Shown piece after piece: positions 11,788-22,501 of a stretch of 64,000 nt of DNA; positions within the stretch are counted from its first letter, which is position 1; the number at the start of each line of letters is the position of its first letter. Source of the stretch: Anadara kagoshimensis (taxonomy: Eukaryota; Mollusca; Bivalvia; Arcoida; Arcidae). The stretch lies in assembly GCA_021292105.1 (NCBI GenBank), contig CM037874.1, forward strand, positions 7,552,678 to 7,616,677, read 5' to 3'. Both the position numbers and the translations under genes were made by a program. The notes under the pieces are model-generated. The model worked only from the letters and a program-made list of their open reading frames with translations. It was not told the DNA's origin and did not search any database.

Positions 11788-11799
11788 CACACTTGCCAA

Positions 11800-12127
11800 C
11801 CACTGCGGTAGCTCAGTCGGTAGAGTGCTCGCTCCGTAAGTGGAAGGTCGTGTGTTTGAACCCCGGCCGGGTCTGACCCAAGACTTGAAAGTGTGTAGTG
11901 ACTGTTCTTTCGCCAAGCACTCGGCATTACGAAATGAAGGTCACGGTTCGTTTGGATGGTAACTTAAAATAAAACGAGGTCTCGTGTCACGGTGGGCTTG
12001 GTACGTTATAGAACCCTGCTTTATAATGCCATCAGCGCAACGCACAGGCAAAATTTCTGCGTCTTCGCCTATAGCTGGCGACGTCTCGAAATATTCTTGA
12101 CTGGGACGTTAAACACCATTACTCAAC
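11800..12127 (+). mobile_element. tRNA-derived SINE with 13-bp target duplication
   Basis: The head reads GCGGTAGCTCAGTCGGTAGA (A box) and GTGTTTGAACCCCGGCCGG (B box), followed by a body with TGACTGTTCTTTCGCCAAGC and TATAGCTGGCGACGTCTCG and the tail GGGACGTTAAACACC. Flanks TCCACACTTGCCA (11787-11799) and TCCATACTTGCCA (12128-12140) differ at one base and are the target duplication. Removing the SINE restores the 5' block seen in copies 1 and 3. The same body appears at 30042-30385. Confidence 0.85.
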
Positions 12128-12446
12128 TCCATACTTGCCATCTGTTTCTATAGGACATCCGTCACGTTGTGGAATCTTCCGTCACCTGTTGTATCCAATG
12201 TTTGGAGACCTTATTACAAACTTTTTGTTATAAGTAGACATATTTTCTGGTCGCATTATAAATCTATATTTACAATTACTTCATATTTTGCGTTCTCTGT
12301 GATAAAACCTATTTGCATTATCATACCATTATTGCCATTCAGTGATTGGTTAAGATAGATCTCTTTGCTTTTATCAGAGACATATAAAACCCAAGATTGG
12401 CAACTCCTATATACCGCTATAAGTCCGCAGCGAACTATCGCGGTTC

Positions 12447-13445
12447 GGGGGTATACTTGCAACTATGATAAGGAATTTTATTATTTTTAATTTTTTACTA
12501 AAACTCTAATTGCAACAAGTTTATAATACTTATACCCATTGTAAGAAAAAAGTTGCATACAAATTTGAAATAAATTATTTAGTTTTTACTGAATTTCAAA
12601 ATGAGAGAAAAATTGAAATTTTCATCTTTTGGCGTGTTGGGGGTATACTTGCCACTTTGATAAAGGATTTAATAATTTTAAATTTTTTACTAAAATTCCA
12701 ATTGCAACATGTTTATAATACTTATACCCATTGTAAGAAAAAAGTTGCTTACAAATTTGAAATAAATTAATTAGTTTTTATTGAATTTCAAAATGAGAGA
12801 AAAATTTAAATGTTCATCTTTTGGCGGGTTGGGGGTATACTTGCCACTTTGATAAAGGATTTGATAATTTTCAATTTTTTACTAAAATTCTAATTGCACA
12901 TTGTTTATAATACTAATACCCATTGTAAAAAAAGTTGCATACAAATTTGAAATAAATTATTTAGTTTTTATTGAATTTCAAAATGAGAGAAAAATTGAAA
13001 TTTTCATCTTTTGGCGTGTTGGGGGTATACTTGCCACTTTGATAAAGGATTTGATAATTTTCAATTTTTTACTAAAATTCTAATTGTAACATGTTTATAA
13101 TACTTATACCCATTGTAAGAAAAAAGTTGCATACAAATTTGAAATAAATTAATTAGTTTTTATTGAATTTCAAAATGAGAGAAAAATTTAAATGTTCATC
13201 TTTTGGCGTGTTGGGGGTATACTTGCCACTTTGATAAAGGATTTGATAATTTTCAATATTTTACTAAAATTCTAATTGCAACATGTTTATAATACTTATA
13301 CCCATTGTAAAAATCGATTTGCAGACAAATTTGAAATAAATTAATTGGATTTTAATGAATTTAAAAATGAGAGAAAATGGAAATTTTAATCTTTTGACGG
13401 GTCGGGGGTATACTTCCAACTATGATAAAGAATTTGATTATTTTC
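12447..13445. repeat. Tandem array, ~191-bp period, five to six units
   Basis: The phrase GGGGGTATACTTGCCACTTTG starts units at about 12447, 12639, 12831, 13021, 13213 and 13403; spacings alternate 190 and 192. Each unit contains CATTGTAAGAAAAAAGTTGC and AATTTCAAAATGAGAGAAAA. Middle units are the most alike and the outer ones degenerate, as expected from unequal exchange. It lies inside the 12375-15898 element. The open frames in it are side effects of the repetition. Confidence 0.9.
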
Positions 13446-13523
13446 AATTTCGTGCGCTTCGTCTCTCTCTCAAAATTCTCAAATTCACTAAATTAATATT
13501 AGAACCACATACAAATAAACACT

Positions 13524-13554
<31 letters not shown>

Positions 13555-13636
13555 TTTTTTTGAATTGTCACTTTCATATGTATATATAAAAACCACTTAA
13601 AGGTCACCGGTCACTGGTATCACATTTGGATGACGT

Positions 13637-14016
13637 TCTTGGTTGGTTGGTTGAATGTTGCTTAACGTCGCATCAGCAATTTTTCAGCTATTCGCGACGA
13701 GAACTATTTAATTAATCTCTATGGATTAATCTATGAACAATTTTGTGTATGCATGTGAAGTGCGAGGGTGTTGTATGGTCTGCCTTGTACTAGCGCGCAC
13801 TCAGGGCGACTTTACCGTGCTAACTCACAGAGTCAGTACACCGCAGACAAGCGTACCACTCCCCCAGTCCATTATACTGATACCAGGTGAATCAGTGAAG
13901 GCCAACGGCAAGGAAAATTCACTTTCCCACATGTGGTCCGAGCGGGACTCGAACTCACAGCGGTGAGAGACCCTGGATTTGAAGACTGACGTCTTATCCA
14001 TTAGGCCACCGCGCCC
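13637..14016 (-). mobile_element. tRNA-derived SINE (Arg-tRNA-like head)
   Basis: On minus it starts with GGTGGCCTAATGGATAAGAC (A box) and later TGAGTTCGAGTCCCGCTCGG (B box), an arrangement close to arginine tRNA. A body of about 250 bp follows, and the tail is GATGCGACGTTAAGCAAC with a short (ACCA)n run. The head is complete, but the following body and tail mark it as a SINE and not a tRNA gene. It is inserted within the 3.5 kb TIR element. Confidence 0.75.
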
Positions 14017-14095
14017 TCAAATGACGTTCTTTTCATCCCATTAAAACAAGTGTAATAAAGTTATTATAAGAAAATTTTTATTTATTTTTTATTTT

Positions 14096-14131
<36 letters not shown>

Positions 14132-14856
14132 GTGATGATTAAACTTACTGCAAATAAGAATAGGAAGCTATTGAATTGAAATTGTTTTCATATTTAAGTA
14201 ATACTGGGATAAAATATTTATTTGAAAGACAATAAGAAATTATTTTTTAAACCTTTATTTTGATATTTTTCGTTGAACAAAAAACTACAGGTCTTGGACT
14301 CAGATTCTACCCGAAAACGTATTTTTTTATTCATTACATGGGTAAATAATAATAATAATAATAATAATAAAACTTTGAAAAATTTTCTTATTTTTAATTA
14401 AAAAGGAATTAAAAATGGGACAATTTCTAAAACAAATATGAATTAAAATCAATTTGAGGTAATAATATAGCTGTACTAGAGAGAAGAAAAGATTGTTTTT
14501 AAAATAAAAAAACAAAAAAATGGGTCCTTTTTATTATTCCTTATGATAAATAAATAAATTAATTAAATAATTAATTCATTCATTCATTAATCAATAAGAG
14601 ATATGTAAAAATAATTAAAATGATATTAAATATTAATAAAAATTAATGTGAACAATATTTTAAATAAAAAACGGAAATTTGGGTTCTTTTATTATTTGTT
14701 TGATGAATAAATAAATAAATAAATAAATAAATAAATTTAAAAGAGATATAAGGATATTTAGAAAGATATTAAATATTAATGAAAATAAATATGAATAATA
14801 TTTTAAATAAAAAACAAAATGTGTGTTCTTTTTATCAATTCGTTGTGATAAATAGA

Positions 14857-14902
<46 letters not shown>

Positions 14903-15840
14903 GTAAAATTATGTTTTGTAAAAGTATTAGTAAATAGTATATCATACTTAGAGCAAACACACATATGAAATATCGTTTTTTCTTTATTTATTTCTTATTA
15001 TGTTTTTTTTTTTATTGTTTTTTTTCTGCTGAAGGAAACTAAAATACCCTATGCTAAACATAAAAATACTAGAAGTTATTTCCGATAAATCTGGGTAATA
15101 AATGCAGTTCAGTATACAAGCTTCATTTACTAAATAGCTGGTATAACACCTTCTGCGTCACTTCCGGTTTTGTGTCCTTTTACTACCAAAGGGAGATAAT
15201 ACCGTTTTTCAACAGTTTCAGGACTTTAATTTACGCTGTAGAAAAGAGCAGAAATGATTAAAAAAAATGTTATTTGTGGCTAAATCGACTTTTTATGATA
15301 TAATCTTTCGGAAAATAGTACTACAAAAAATTCGGTTTTTGGTGACCGGTAAAATTCGTATATGTTTGCAATATAAGTACTGAAGAGATTTTATTTCCAG
15401 ACACATAATTAGAAATAAAATAACGTTTCTTTATTTAATGCTTGTGAAAATAAAGGTTGTTGAAATAGTGTAACACAGTTTCTATAAAATTAGTTGTATA
15501 TGTAAGTTAAGAAAAAATCCATCTATTTTCTATATAAATCTCTGCAAAAAAATCGTTATCCGTAAATCATGCCAATTTTCAAAGTAATTTGTAGAAGGAT
15601 ATTTGTCATTAACGTAAAAGTTTGAAAATCAAGATGCAGAAGAAATAAAAAATATCAATGTGAAATTATCATACTTTTAATTAAATGCTTTGCGTTTTTT
15701 TTATCAAAATAATGATATCTAAGTAAAATACCACCTATTTACATACGCGAGGTTACTTCAAAGTTTACATGTCGGCATGTACTACACACATGCCCTGGCG
15801 GATCTCCTTGTGATCTCGATGCTAATTTGCATATCAAAAG
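14017..15840. other. AT-rich interior of TIR element, microsatellites only
   Basis: A (GAT)n run occupies about 14097-14135, (AAT)n 14345-14370, and (AAAT)n runs about 14702-14735 and 14868-14900. Two loosely similar ~150 bp AT-rich stretches (14460-14700 and 14640-14880) look like a diverged tandem pair. I see no gene. Confidence 0.5.
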
Positions 15841-15977
15841 TGGCCGCGATTTATTACGGGATTTCGTGAAGTTGCCAATCGGGTTTTATATGTCTCTGCT
15901 TTTATATTATATTTGGTAAAGCGTGCATTTTATTCTAAGCTCCGAACTTGTTAGCTTCAAGACAGGATGCAATTTTT

Positions 15978-17480
15978 ATGGACGATTTAGACGAAGGATA
16001 TTTTGAAATAGAAATTAATCATCTGTATGAATTGTTGGATGTATGGATTCAGGTAAGTTTTCATATTATATAAATGTAAGAGAAACATAAATATTTTATA
16101 TATTTTGAAACCTAGAATGATTTTGTAAACCTTGAAAAAGAATTTATATTACGCGCCATACGATTACCCCCCCCCCATATTATTGTAAGCGCGCCAAAAA
16201 TAATATAAGGTCCGTAGGTGGGGAACATCGCTTGTTAGGTGGGTAGAGCTGGACGGACCGGCGGCTTACTTAAAACAAAATGAATAAAAACAATACTAAA
16301 CGCTCTTGACGTCGTTTCTTTTGAAGTGTATTCTATATAGAAATCTCATATAATAATTTTGTTCACATATTAATTAATAATGCGGGTCTCCGCTAAAACG
16401 ATATGTCCGTAAAAGAGTTCACAATAAATAAAAATGTTCACAATAGATATTTGATATGCTGCGTGTATCCGCTTAAGATATAAAAATGTTCAAACAACGA
16501 GTTTAGAGTTGAACGGTAAAATTCCGTGTCAACCTTCTCTCACTCCGGTAGATCCGAAAACCCCAGGTTTCGGGATTCCACGTGGATATAAAGAATATCT
16601 ATTAACCCGAAAAAGATTAATTGAAACCATTTGATTGCATGGTTGATTACCGAAAACTTAAGTACATGTTGTAAATACCCGTACAAACAAACAAATATAC
16701 AAATATAAGACATAGAAATGACATGATTGAGGTAATTAATGTTATATAATAAAAGTGTAAATCAAGGGTTTTAGAAAACGTATTATCTCAAGTCACTGGA
16801 TTAAGATATCAACAAATATCATAGAAAGTAAAGTAAAAACACCTGGAATTTCTTAGTAAAAATGTCAATAAAGATGAAACATATTAAGTAATCGGAATGA
16901 CTAAAATTAACAAAAAGTCCGCTGTTACATTATTTTTCAGTGGGGCTTAACCTTATTATCATTCTTTTTTAAGGGTGCGATAGTCCGTCATTATATGTAG
17001 TAAGCAGATGTATGTACTAAAACTATATAATTTTTGGTTTTTATTATTTTAGAAAAACATACAGAAGATTGTGAGGATTTATGTCTGAATGAATGTGACC
17101 ACTGTTATGCTGTAATTAGTTACAGAGGACAACCTCATAATTGCCCCGTAGATCAGGGGGAAGATTTGGGCTTTGTTGTTGATTTAGAACTTTTATGTGA
17201 GGAAATCGGGAAAAAAATTATAGTGTCATTCAGAATGGGATTGGACGCTCGTCTCTATGGTATGAATGGAGAAATAGTGAAATGTGTGAATTGGAATAGA
17301 AATCCTTACGGATTGGAAAGATGGATAACCTTTAATTTAAATTACCATTTCCCCCATGAGACGAATGACATGTGAGACTTATTCAACACGGATATATATT
17401 TGAACGATAGAAAATACTTTAAAGACAGAATACATTATTTCCATGGTAAATTACTTGATTGTTTGACTTATCTAAAAAAA
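15978..17480 (+). pseudogene. Unknown two-exon gene, copy 2 (most complete exon 2)
   Basis: Exon 1 runs 15978-16052 from MDDLDEGYFEIEINHLYELL to a donor GTAAGT; compared with copy 3 it lacks about 20 bp, which changes the junction phase. Exon 2 begins at 17052 after a TTATTATTTTAG acceptor and encodes CEDLCLNECDHCY (a possible zinc-binding cluster), then PHNCPVDQGEDLGFVVDL, and an aromatic-rich stretch with VKCVNWNRNP. A TGA at 17373 replaces the Trp found in copy 1. Alignment to copy 1 ends near 17458. The family is unknown to me. Repetition of the same gene in three broken copies with different lesions suggests a multicopy, mobile or recently duplicated source locus elsewhere. Confidence 0.6.
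16053..17051 (+). other. Intron of unknown gene copy 2 with an unidentified insertion
   Basis: The first ~120 bases (GTAAGTTTTCATATTATATA onward) and the last ~120 match the intron of copy 3 or copy 1. The middle, about 16174-16930, has no counterpart in them and carries no recognisable coding sequence, so it is probably a further insertion of unknown type. Confidence 0.45.
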
Positions 17481-18355
17481 TGACGAAAGGTTGTACATGT
17501 TTTCTCCTTAATGCTGTTTTTGTTTAACAAACTCCTTAATGTTTTATCTGGAATGATGACAGGTTGTTGGTCTTAACTGGGGAAACTTTAGAACCTCAGA
17601 AACTGATATTAAGTGACAACAGTAGATTATACATAATAGCTAGTAGTTCTGTAACAAGACAGCGATTTTGTGATAAAATACATATGCTAATTATTCAATG
17701 TATTTAAAAAATCACTGAAATAAATTAATTCAGTTATTCAATTAAATTAAACTAATTAATATTTTTATTTATGGTATATAGAATCATTAAACTTAAAATA
17801 AAAAAATCTAGTGACAGTGGTAGTGTAGTTTCATAAATTAGGAAATTTGTTATTTTCAAAGGAAGGAAAAAGGTAAATGTTCATTAAATAGAATCATTTT
17901 TGAAGTGGTTTAGACCAGTAATTAATGACATTTAAATATATTTTTATGTTATTATATTGCATAGTTTTCTACAACTGATGTTTATATTTATATTTAAGCT
18001 GTTGTGATGTTATCTCTACAGTTCATGCTTCAAGTTAAAAAATGTCTCAACGGCATGGCCTATCATCACCTTCAACTTTCCGACCCAACATGTGTGACTT
18101 TTCAAATGTCAAAAAATCTCTAACCAAAAAAATTCACTTGATAAATGACATCTGATAACCAATCTCTTTTGGAAACAAGATACATTAAAATAAGGAGAAA
18201 ATTAAACATTGTAGTAAGTATTGGTAAAATTACAAATGAAATGTGATAATCATCAAGTCATAAGTGAATTTGGTAAAAAATACTTTAAGAAATCTCTTTG
18301 TTCAATAAAAATTATCAAAAGAAAAAAAATGTAAAAGAAAAATAAGTTCAAGAAT
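17481..18355. other. AT-rich spacer, nothing recognised
   Basis: I find no gene, tRNA or repeat that can be supported in this stretch. Confidence 0.4.
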
Positions 18356-18545
18356 ACAACAGTCCAATCCAAGAGTCCAGTCCATGAGTTCAGTCTAAAA
18401 GTCCAGTCCACGAGTCCAATCCAGTCCAAGAGTCCAGTCGAATCCAAGAGTCCAATCCAATCCACATTTTACACCAAAGTCCAATCCAATCCAATAGTCC
18501 AATCCAGTCCAAGGGTCCAATCCAGTCCACATTTTACACTTTGCC
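18356..18545. repeat. Degenerate 10-12-bp tandem repeat (AGTCCAATCC)n
   Basis: The motif AGTCCAATCC or AGTCCAGTCC repeats about fifteen times with irregular spacing; the unit CCAATCCACATTTTACAC appears twice (near 18460 and 18522). The minus-strand frame through it gives a Gly/Leu/Asp/Trp-rich run and is not a gene. Confidence 0.8.
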
Positions 18546-18700
18546 GCTATTTTAGACTTAAGAATGTTGATAGATTGAATCTAGAAATCTGGTTGGTCAT
18601 TTAGGGTGAGGGGTCTCCGTTGTTTTTTGAAATGGACTTGTCCAGTATGGTCAAAGGAAAATTTAGTTAGTCTTGGAGAAAATTAACGATAACTTATATC

Positions 18701-19306
18701 ATGCTACAGAGGAGTTTAATTTCAGTTCTTTTCTTTGGTTTATATTTTACTGTCATTGCTGATCATTATCAGAGATTATGTGTGGAAAGAGACACAAAAT
18801 TAACTTGTTCAGCTAAGGCTTCAAATGGAATCAAGTAAACATAAGGATTACACACATTGAGTTAGCTGTCTGGTTTGAAAAAAATTTGTTAAATCCTTTA
18901 ATTTTCCCAAAACTTAAAAAAGTCACTGGGGCCACGTACTGCGGACAATGGAACCGATTGAAAACTTTAACTGTAAATGGTAAAGACTGCTCATTCAACA
19001 ATGGTCTGGTGGAAAAGAAGTACGATATTAAAAGCAAAGACGAAAACGCAAAATATAAAGAAAATGACATACGGGATGAATTTGTAATAACAAGCGCCAC
19101 AGAAGGAGTGATTTTACTGGGCTGTGTTCTCATAATCATTATAGGTGGTATTTTTGGACAAAAAACTAAAGTACGATTAGATGGTGTTGTGGTAAGACTT
19201 AGATCATCAGTATATAGGCTAACAAATAAAGTGGACAGAATCAATACTCAATTCACACAATCCACCATGTTGGAGGGTGATGAACATGAGACAAGCCTGA
19301 AGAGGT
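18701..19306 (+). pseudogene. Ig-like type I membrane protein ORF, frameshifted
   Basis: An ATG at 18701 opens a hydrophobic signal-peptide-like start (MLQRSLISVLFFGLYFTV), then TKLTCSAKAS with a first Cys. The frame is lost near 18833 (TAA) and resumes one base out of step with ITHIELAVWF, giving the core Trp, then GATYCGQWNRL with the second Cys in the Y-x-C setting of an Ig fold. A charged stalk follows, a transmembrane segment VILLGCVLIIIIGGIFG (about 19108-19160), and a basic cytoplasmic tail to a stop at 19304-19306. The total of about 200 residues with signal, one Ig-like domain, TM and tail fits a small cell-surface receptor. It sits about 90 bp upstream of the Penelope-like frame on the same strand. 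It is intronless over 600 bp, so it is either one exon or a retrocopy. Confidence 0.5.
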
Positions 19307-19392
19307 AACTTGGAGGAGATCGGAGACTTTTAGCTATTTTTTCTTTAGTTAGATCTGTCGTTAAAACTAGGATTGCCAAACTTAAAGGGTCT

Positions 19393-20864
19393 ATGAGTAC
19401 TAAACCGTCTTCAGTACTCAAGGATCCAGAAATCAAGGCAATTCTTACAGACATACACAACAAATATGTTGTTGTCCCAGCTGATAAGGCTTCCAACAAC
19501 ATTATTATCGTTTGTAAGAGATTCTACCTTGAATGTCTTATTAAGGAGCTTGGTTTAGATAGTATATCAAATAACCCTGCATATTCTAGAACTAATTTTA
19601 CCAAAGATGAAGTTCTTTCCAACCATAGGGGAGTTCTCGAGTCTTTTGGTATCAATCTTAAAGAGGAAGATCTTGATCTTCCTTACTTGTATTGGATTCC
19701 TAAACTCCATAAAAATCCATACAAGGAAAGATATATAGCAGGCTCATCTAAATGTACTACTAAATCATTATCGGTAACTCTAACACAAATTTTGACAATC
19801 GTCAAAGATGGTCTTCAGTCTTATTCAGAAAAAGTATATTCTACATCTGGAATCAACCAAATGTGGATTCTAAAAAATTCTAAAGAATTACTTGAACATC
19901 TTGCTTCTAATACTTTATCTCATGTAAAAAGTATAAAATCATTTGATTTTTCTACACTATACACCACAATCCCTCATTCTAAATTGAAAGAACGTCTTAA
20001 AGAAATTATTCACTTGTCTTTCTTCTACAAAAACGGTAAGCCAAGATACAAATATCTGGTGCTGAACAGGGATTCTGGTTATTTTGTCAAGCATCATACG
20101 GATTCCAAACAAAAATATACTGAAGATACCATCAACAAAATGTTGGAGTTTTTGATAGATAACATATTTGTTGTGTTTGGTAATATAGTATTTCAGCAAA
20201 CAATCGGTATACCAATGGGTACAAACTGTGCACCATTGCTTGCTGATTTGTTTCTTTATTCTTACGAAGCAGAATTTATGCAGAACCTTGTTAAATCTGG
20301 AGAAAAACTGTCGCCAAATCATTCAACTCAACATACAGATACATAGATGACGTTCTGTCTCTTAACAATCCTAAATTTGGAGACTATGTAAATGTCATCT
20401 ATCCTAGTGAGCTTGAAATAAAAGACACGACTGATTCCTCAAGTTCTGCTTCATATTTAGACTTACACCTGAATTATGACACACAAGAAAGGCTACATTT
20501 GAAACTTTATGACAAACGTGATGACTTCAATTTTTCTATTGTCAACTTTCCTTTTTTATGCAGCAATATACCTGCTTCTCCTGCTTATGGTGTATTTGTT
20601 TCCCAATTAATACGCTATGGTAGAGCTTGTTCCCACTACGGGGACTTTGTACAACGAAGTAGGCTGCTTGCAAATAAATTGTTGACTCAGGGATATTGCA
20701 AGCCTAGGCTTATCAAGGCCCTCAAAAAGTTTTATGGCCGTCATCACAGTATTGTTGATAAGTTTGATGTCTCTGTGTCCAGGATTGCCTTGATATATTT
20801 GACGTCTCATAGTTCCATGTTCCTTTCACACAATTTTGATTACACACGTGACGGGTGTAGCTAG
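19393..20864 (+). pseudogene. Penelope-like reverse transcriptase, frameshifted
   Basis: Two frames make one protein. The first (19393-20346) has an N-terminal NKYVVVPADKASNNIIIVCK, a finger motif YLYWIPKLHKNPYKERYIAG and QQTIGIPMGTNCAPLLADLF. One missing base near 20317 shifts the frame directly before the catalytic TYRYIDDVLSL, which continues in the second frame (20322-20864) through KLYDKRDDFNFSIVNFPF, a Pro/Ala-rich turn and QGYCKPRLIKALKKFYGRHH. Motif order and the GIPMGT box fit Penelope-like reverse transcriptases. I see no GIY-YIG endonuclease after it; the frame ends at DGCS. The 3' end is shared with fragments at 36028 and 40381 and closes near AGTATGTTTGTTTTT (about 21010). Confidence 0.7.
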
Positions 20865-21010
20865 CTAAACAGGAGGTGCTTACCCTTCCGGAGCACCCGG
20901 CCTCACTTCCCTGGTGGAAGTTCACGTGTCTAACCTAACTTGTCAGTTCCAAAGTTTTTACTTTGCTTCTGGATTGTGATTCGGAAATTGATAAGTATGT
21001 TTGTTTTTGA

Positions 21011-21440
21011 TAATTTGACTCTGATCGAGATTTATTCGATTTTTTTTCATATAATGATAAAGAAATATTTTATAATAACAGATTTTTTATACATTCACTT
21101 TTGTTTCCGATAAAAGTATTCTCTGTTTATATTTTATAATTTTTTTAAATATGATTAATATAAAGATAGAGTTTGTGATTATGAGAGAGAGAGAGAGAGA
21201 ATTATTTTTTGTATATTTTATTTTTTTATTTTTTGTATATTTTAGCTTTGATTTAAACTTAAGTAAAGTTTTTTAATTTTTTAGAGAGAGAGGGAGAGAT
21301 TCATTAATATATTTTTTGTAAAATGAATTATATATTTTTATATTTTTCAGATAAAAGTATTATCTTTTTGCAGTTTTTTTTAATTTATTTTTTGTATCTT
21401 TTTATTTTAACTGATTTAAACTTGGGTAAAGTTTTTTTTA

Positions 21441-21487
<47 letters not shown>

Positions 21488-21640
21488 TTTATATACTTTT
21501 ATGCAATGAATTTTATGTTGTTTATCTTTTATTTTTATACATAAAGGTATTATTTTTTAAAGTTTTTATTTTTTGTATCTTTTTATTTATAACTTTGATT
21601 TTACTCGAGAAAAAGTTTGTTATTTTACAAAATGAATTAT
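21011..21640. repeat. AT-rich tract with (GA)n microsatellites
   Basis: (GA)n runs lie at about 21183-21200, 21284-21300 and 21450-21482, inside a threefold loosely repeated stretch of about 130 bp (TTTAACTTGGGTAAAGTTTTTT and similar). The open frame through the third run is Arg/Glu low complexity and not a gene. Confidence 0.7.
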
Positions 21641-21767
21641 TATTTTATTTTAGTTTTCATACATAAAGGTATTTTGTTTTTCAAACAGTTATCTTGTTTT
21701 TTATTTAAATTCCAAAACACCTGAATAACAGGTGACGGGTTTTAAATTGCATTATTATAATAGTTGA

Positions 21768-22035
21768 ATTTCGGACAATACACTTACACTTATTACTGGA
21801 AAATATGTACTTCTTTTATTTCTTGCTAGTAACCTTAGATGTAAACTTAGATGATATACAGTATTATAAACAATGTGGAACGATGTATTTATATTTAATA
21901 TTTGTATGTATGAAATGTATATTTATTGTAAACATTGTGATGCAGGCATCGGATTTATATTATATGTAAATATACCTCTTGTACCACCTCCGGTGGTTTA
22001 GAGTGAATAAAGTTTGAATTGAATTGAATTGAATA
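21768..22035 (+). mobile_element. 5'-truncated LINE 3' end
   Basis: About 268 bp absent from repeat copy 1. It ends GAATAAAGTTTGAATTGAATTGAATTGAAT: a polyadenylation-like AATAAA followed by a short tandem (TTGAA)n tail, the usual 3' end of several non-LTR elements. No reading frame remains. Confidence 0.65.
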
Positions 22036-22501
22036 ATTGGCCAGAATGTCATGACACAAAGTAAATAGAGGCAATCCGCTTTACATTATATTCAATACTA
22101 AATAAAAAAAGTACAAAAAAGATTTAACTTTCATCTAATCAGGGGTTCGAATCTCATTTACATAAGTTGCGTACCAGAAAAAAAGATTTAACTTTCATCT
22201 AATCAGGGGTTCGAATCTCATTTACATAAGTTGCGTACCAGACATTAACTCGGGTATCGGGACGCCTTGATCTCAACTCATTTCAAAAGAGATTTTCTGC
22301 TTCCCAATCAGTAACATAGGGTCATTATGACATCTGCATAATGATATTTCATTAACTTCATTCAATACCTACCCTTTAAAGACATACCCTTACATTATAT
22401 AAGTTAATGAAATACCATCATGCAGATGCTTTCAGAAATATCCTTACGTTATCTTAGATAATTAGATTGGTCACCTACCACATGCTTTCCCCCGAATTCA
22501 A

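Larger units (their letters stand above)
12375..15898. mobile_element. 3.5-kb terminal-inverted-repeat element with internal satellite
   Basis: The left end CAGAGACATATAAAACCC and right end GGGTTTTATATGTCTCTG are inverted repeats, extending imperfectly to about 30 bp (GATTGGCAACT). CTTTTAT flanks both sides (12368-12374, 15899-15905); if the last G of the right end is counted to the flank the duplication is 8 bp, GCTTTTAT. Copy 3 of the host unit has the uninterrupted site near 28280, so the boundaries are supported by an empty-site comparison. CAG...CTG ends with an 8-bp duplication would fit a non-autonomous hAT-like element, but I find no transposase, so the class is open. Confidence 0.8.

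Noticed and set aside
12510-13083. Repeated 60-86 codon frames
   Set aside because: Identical peptides recur because they are the ~191-bp tandem repeat read in frame, with no start, domain or codon bias.
13930-14016. Arginine tRNA gene on minus
   Set aside because: A and B boxes are good, but the sequence runs on into a SINE body and tail and the anticodon arm pairs poorly.
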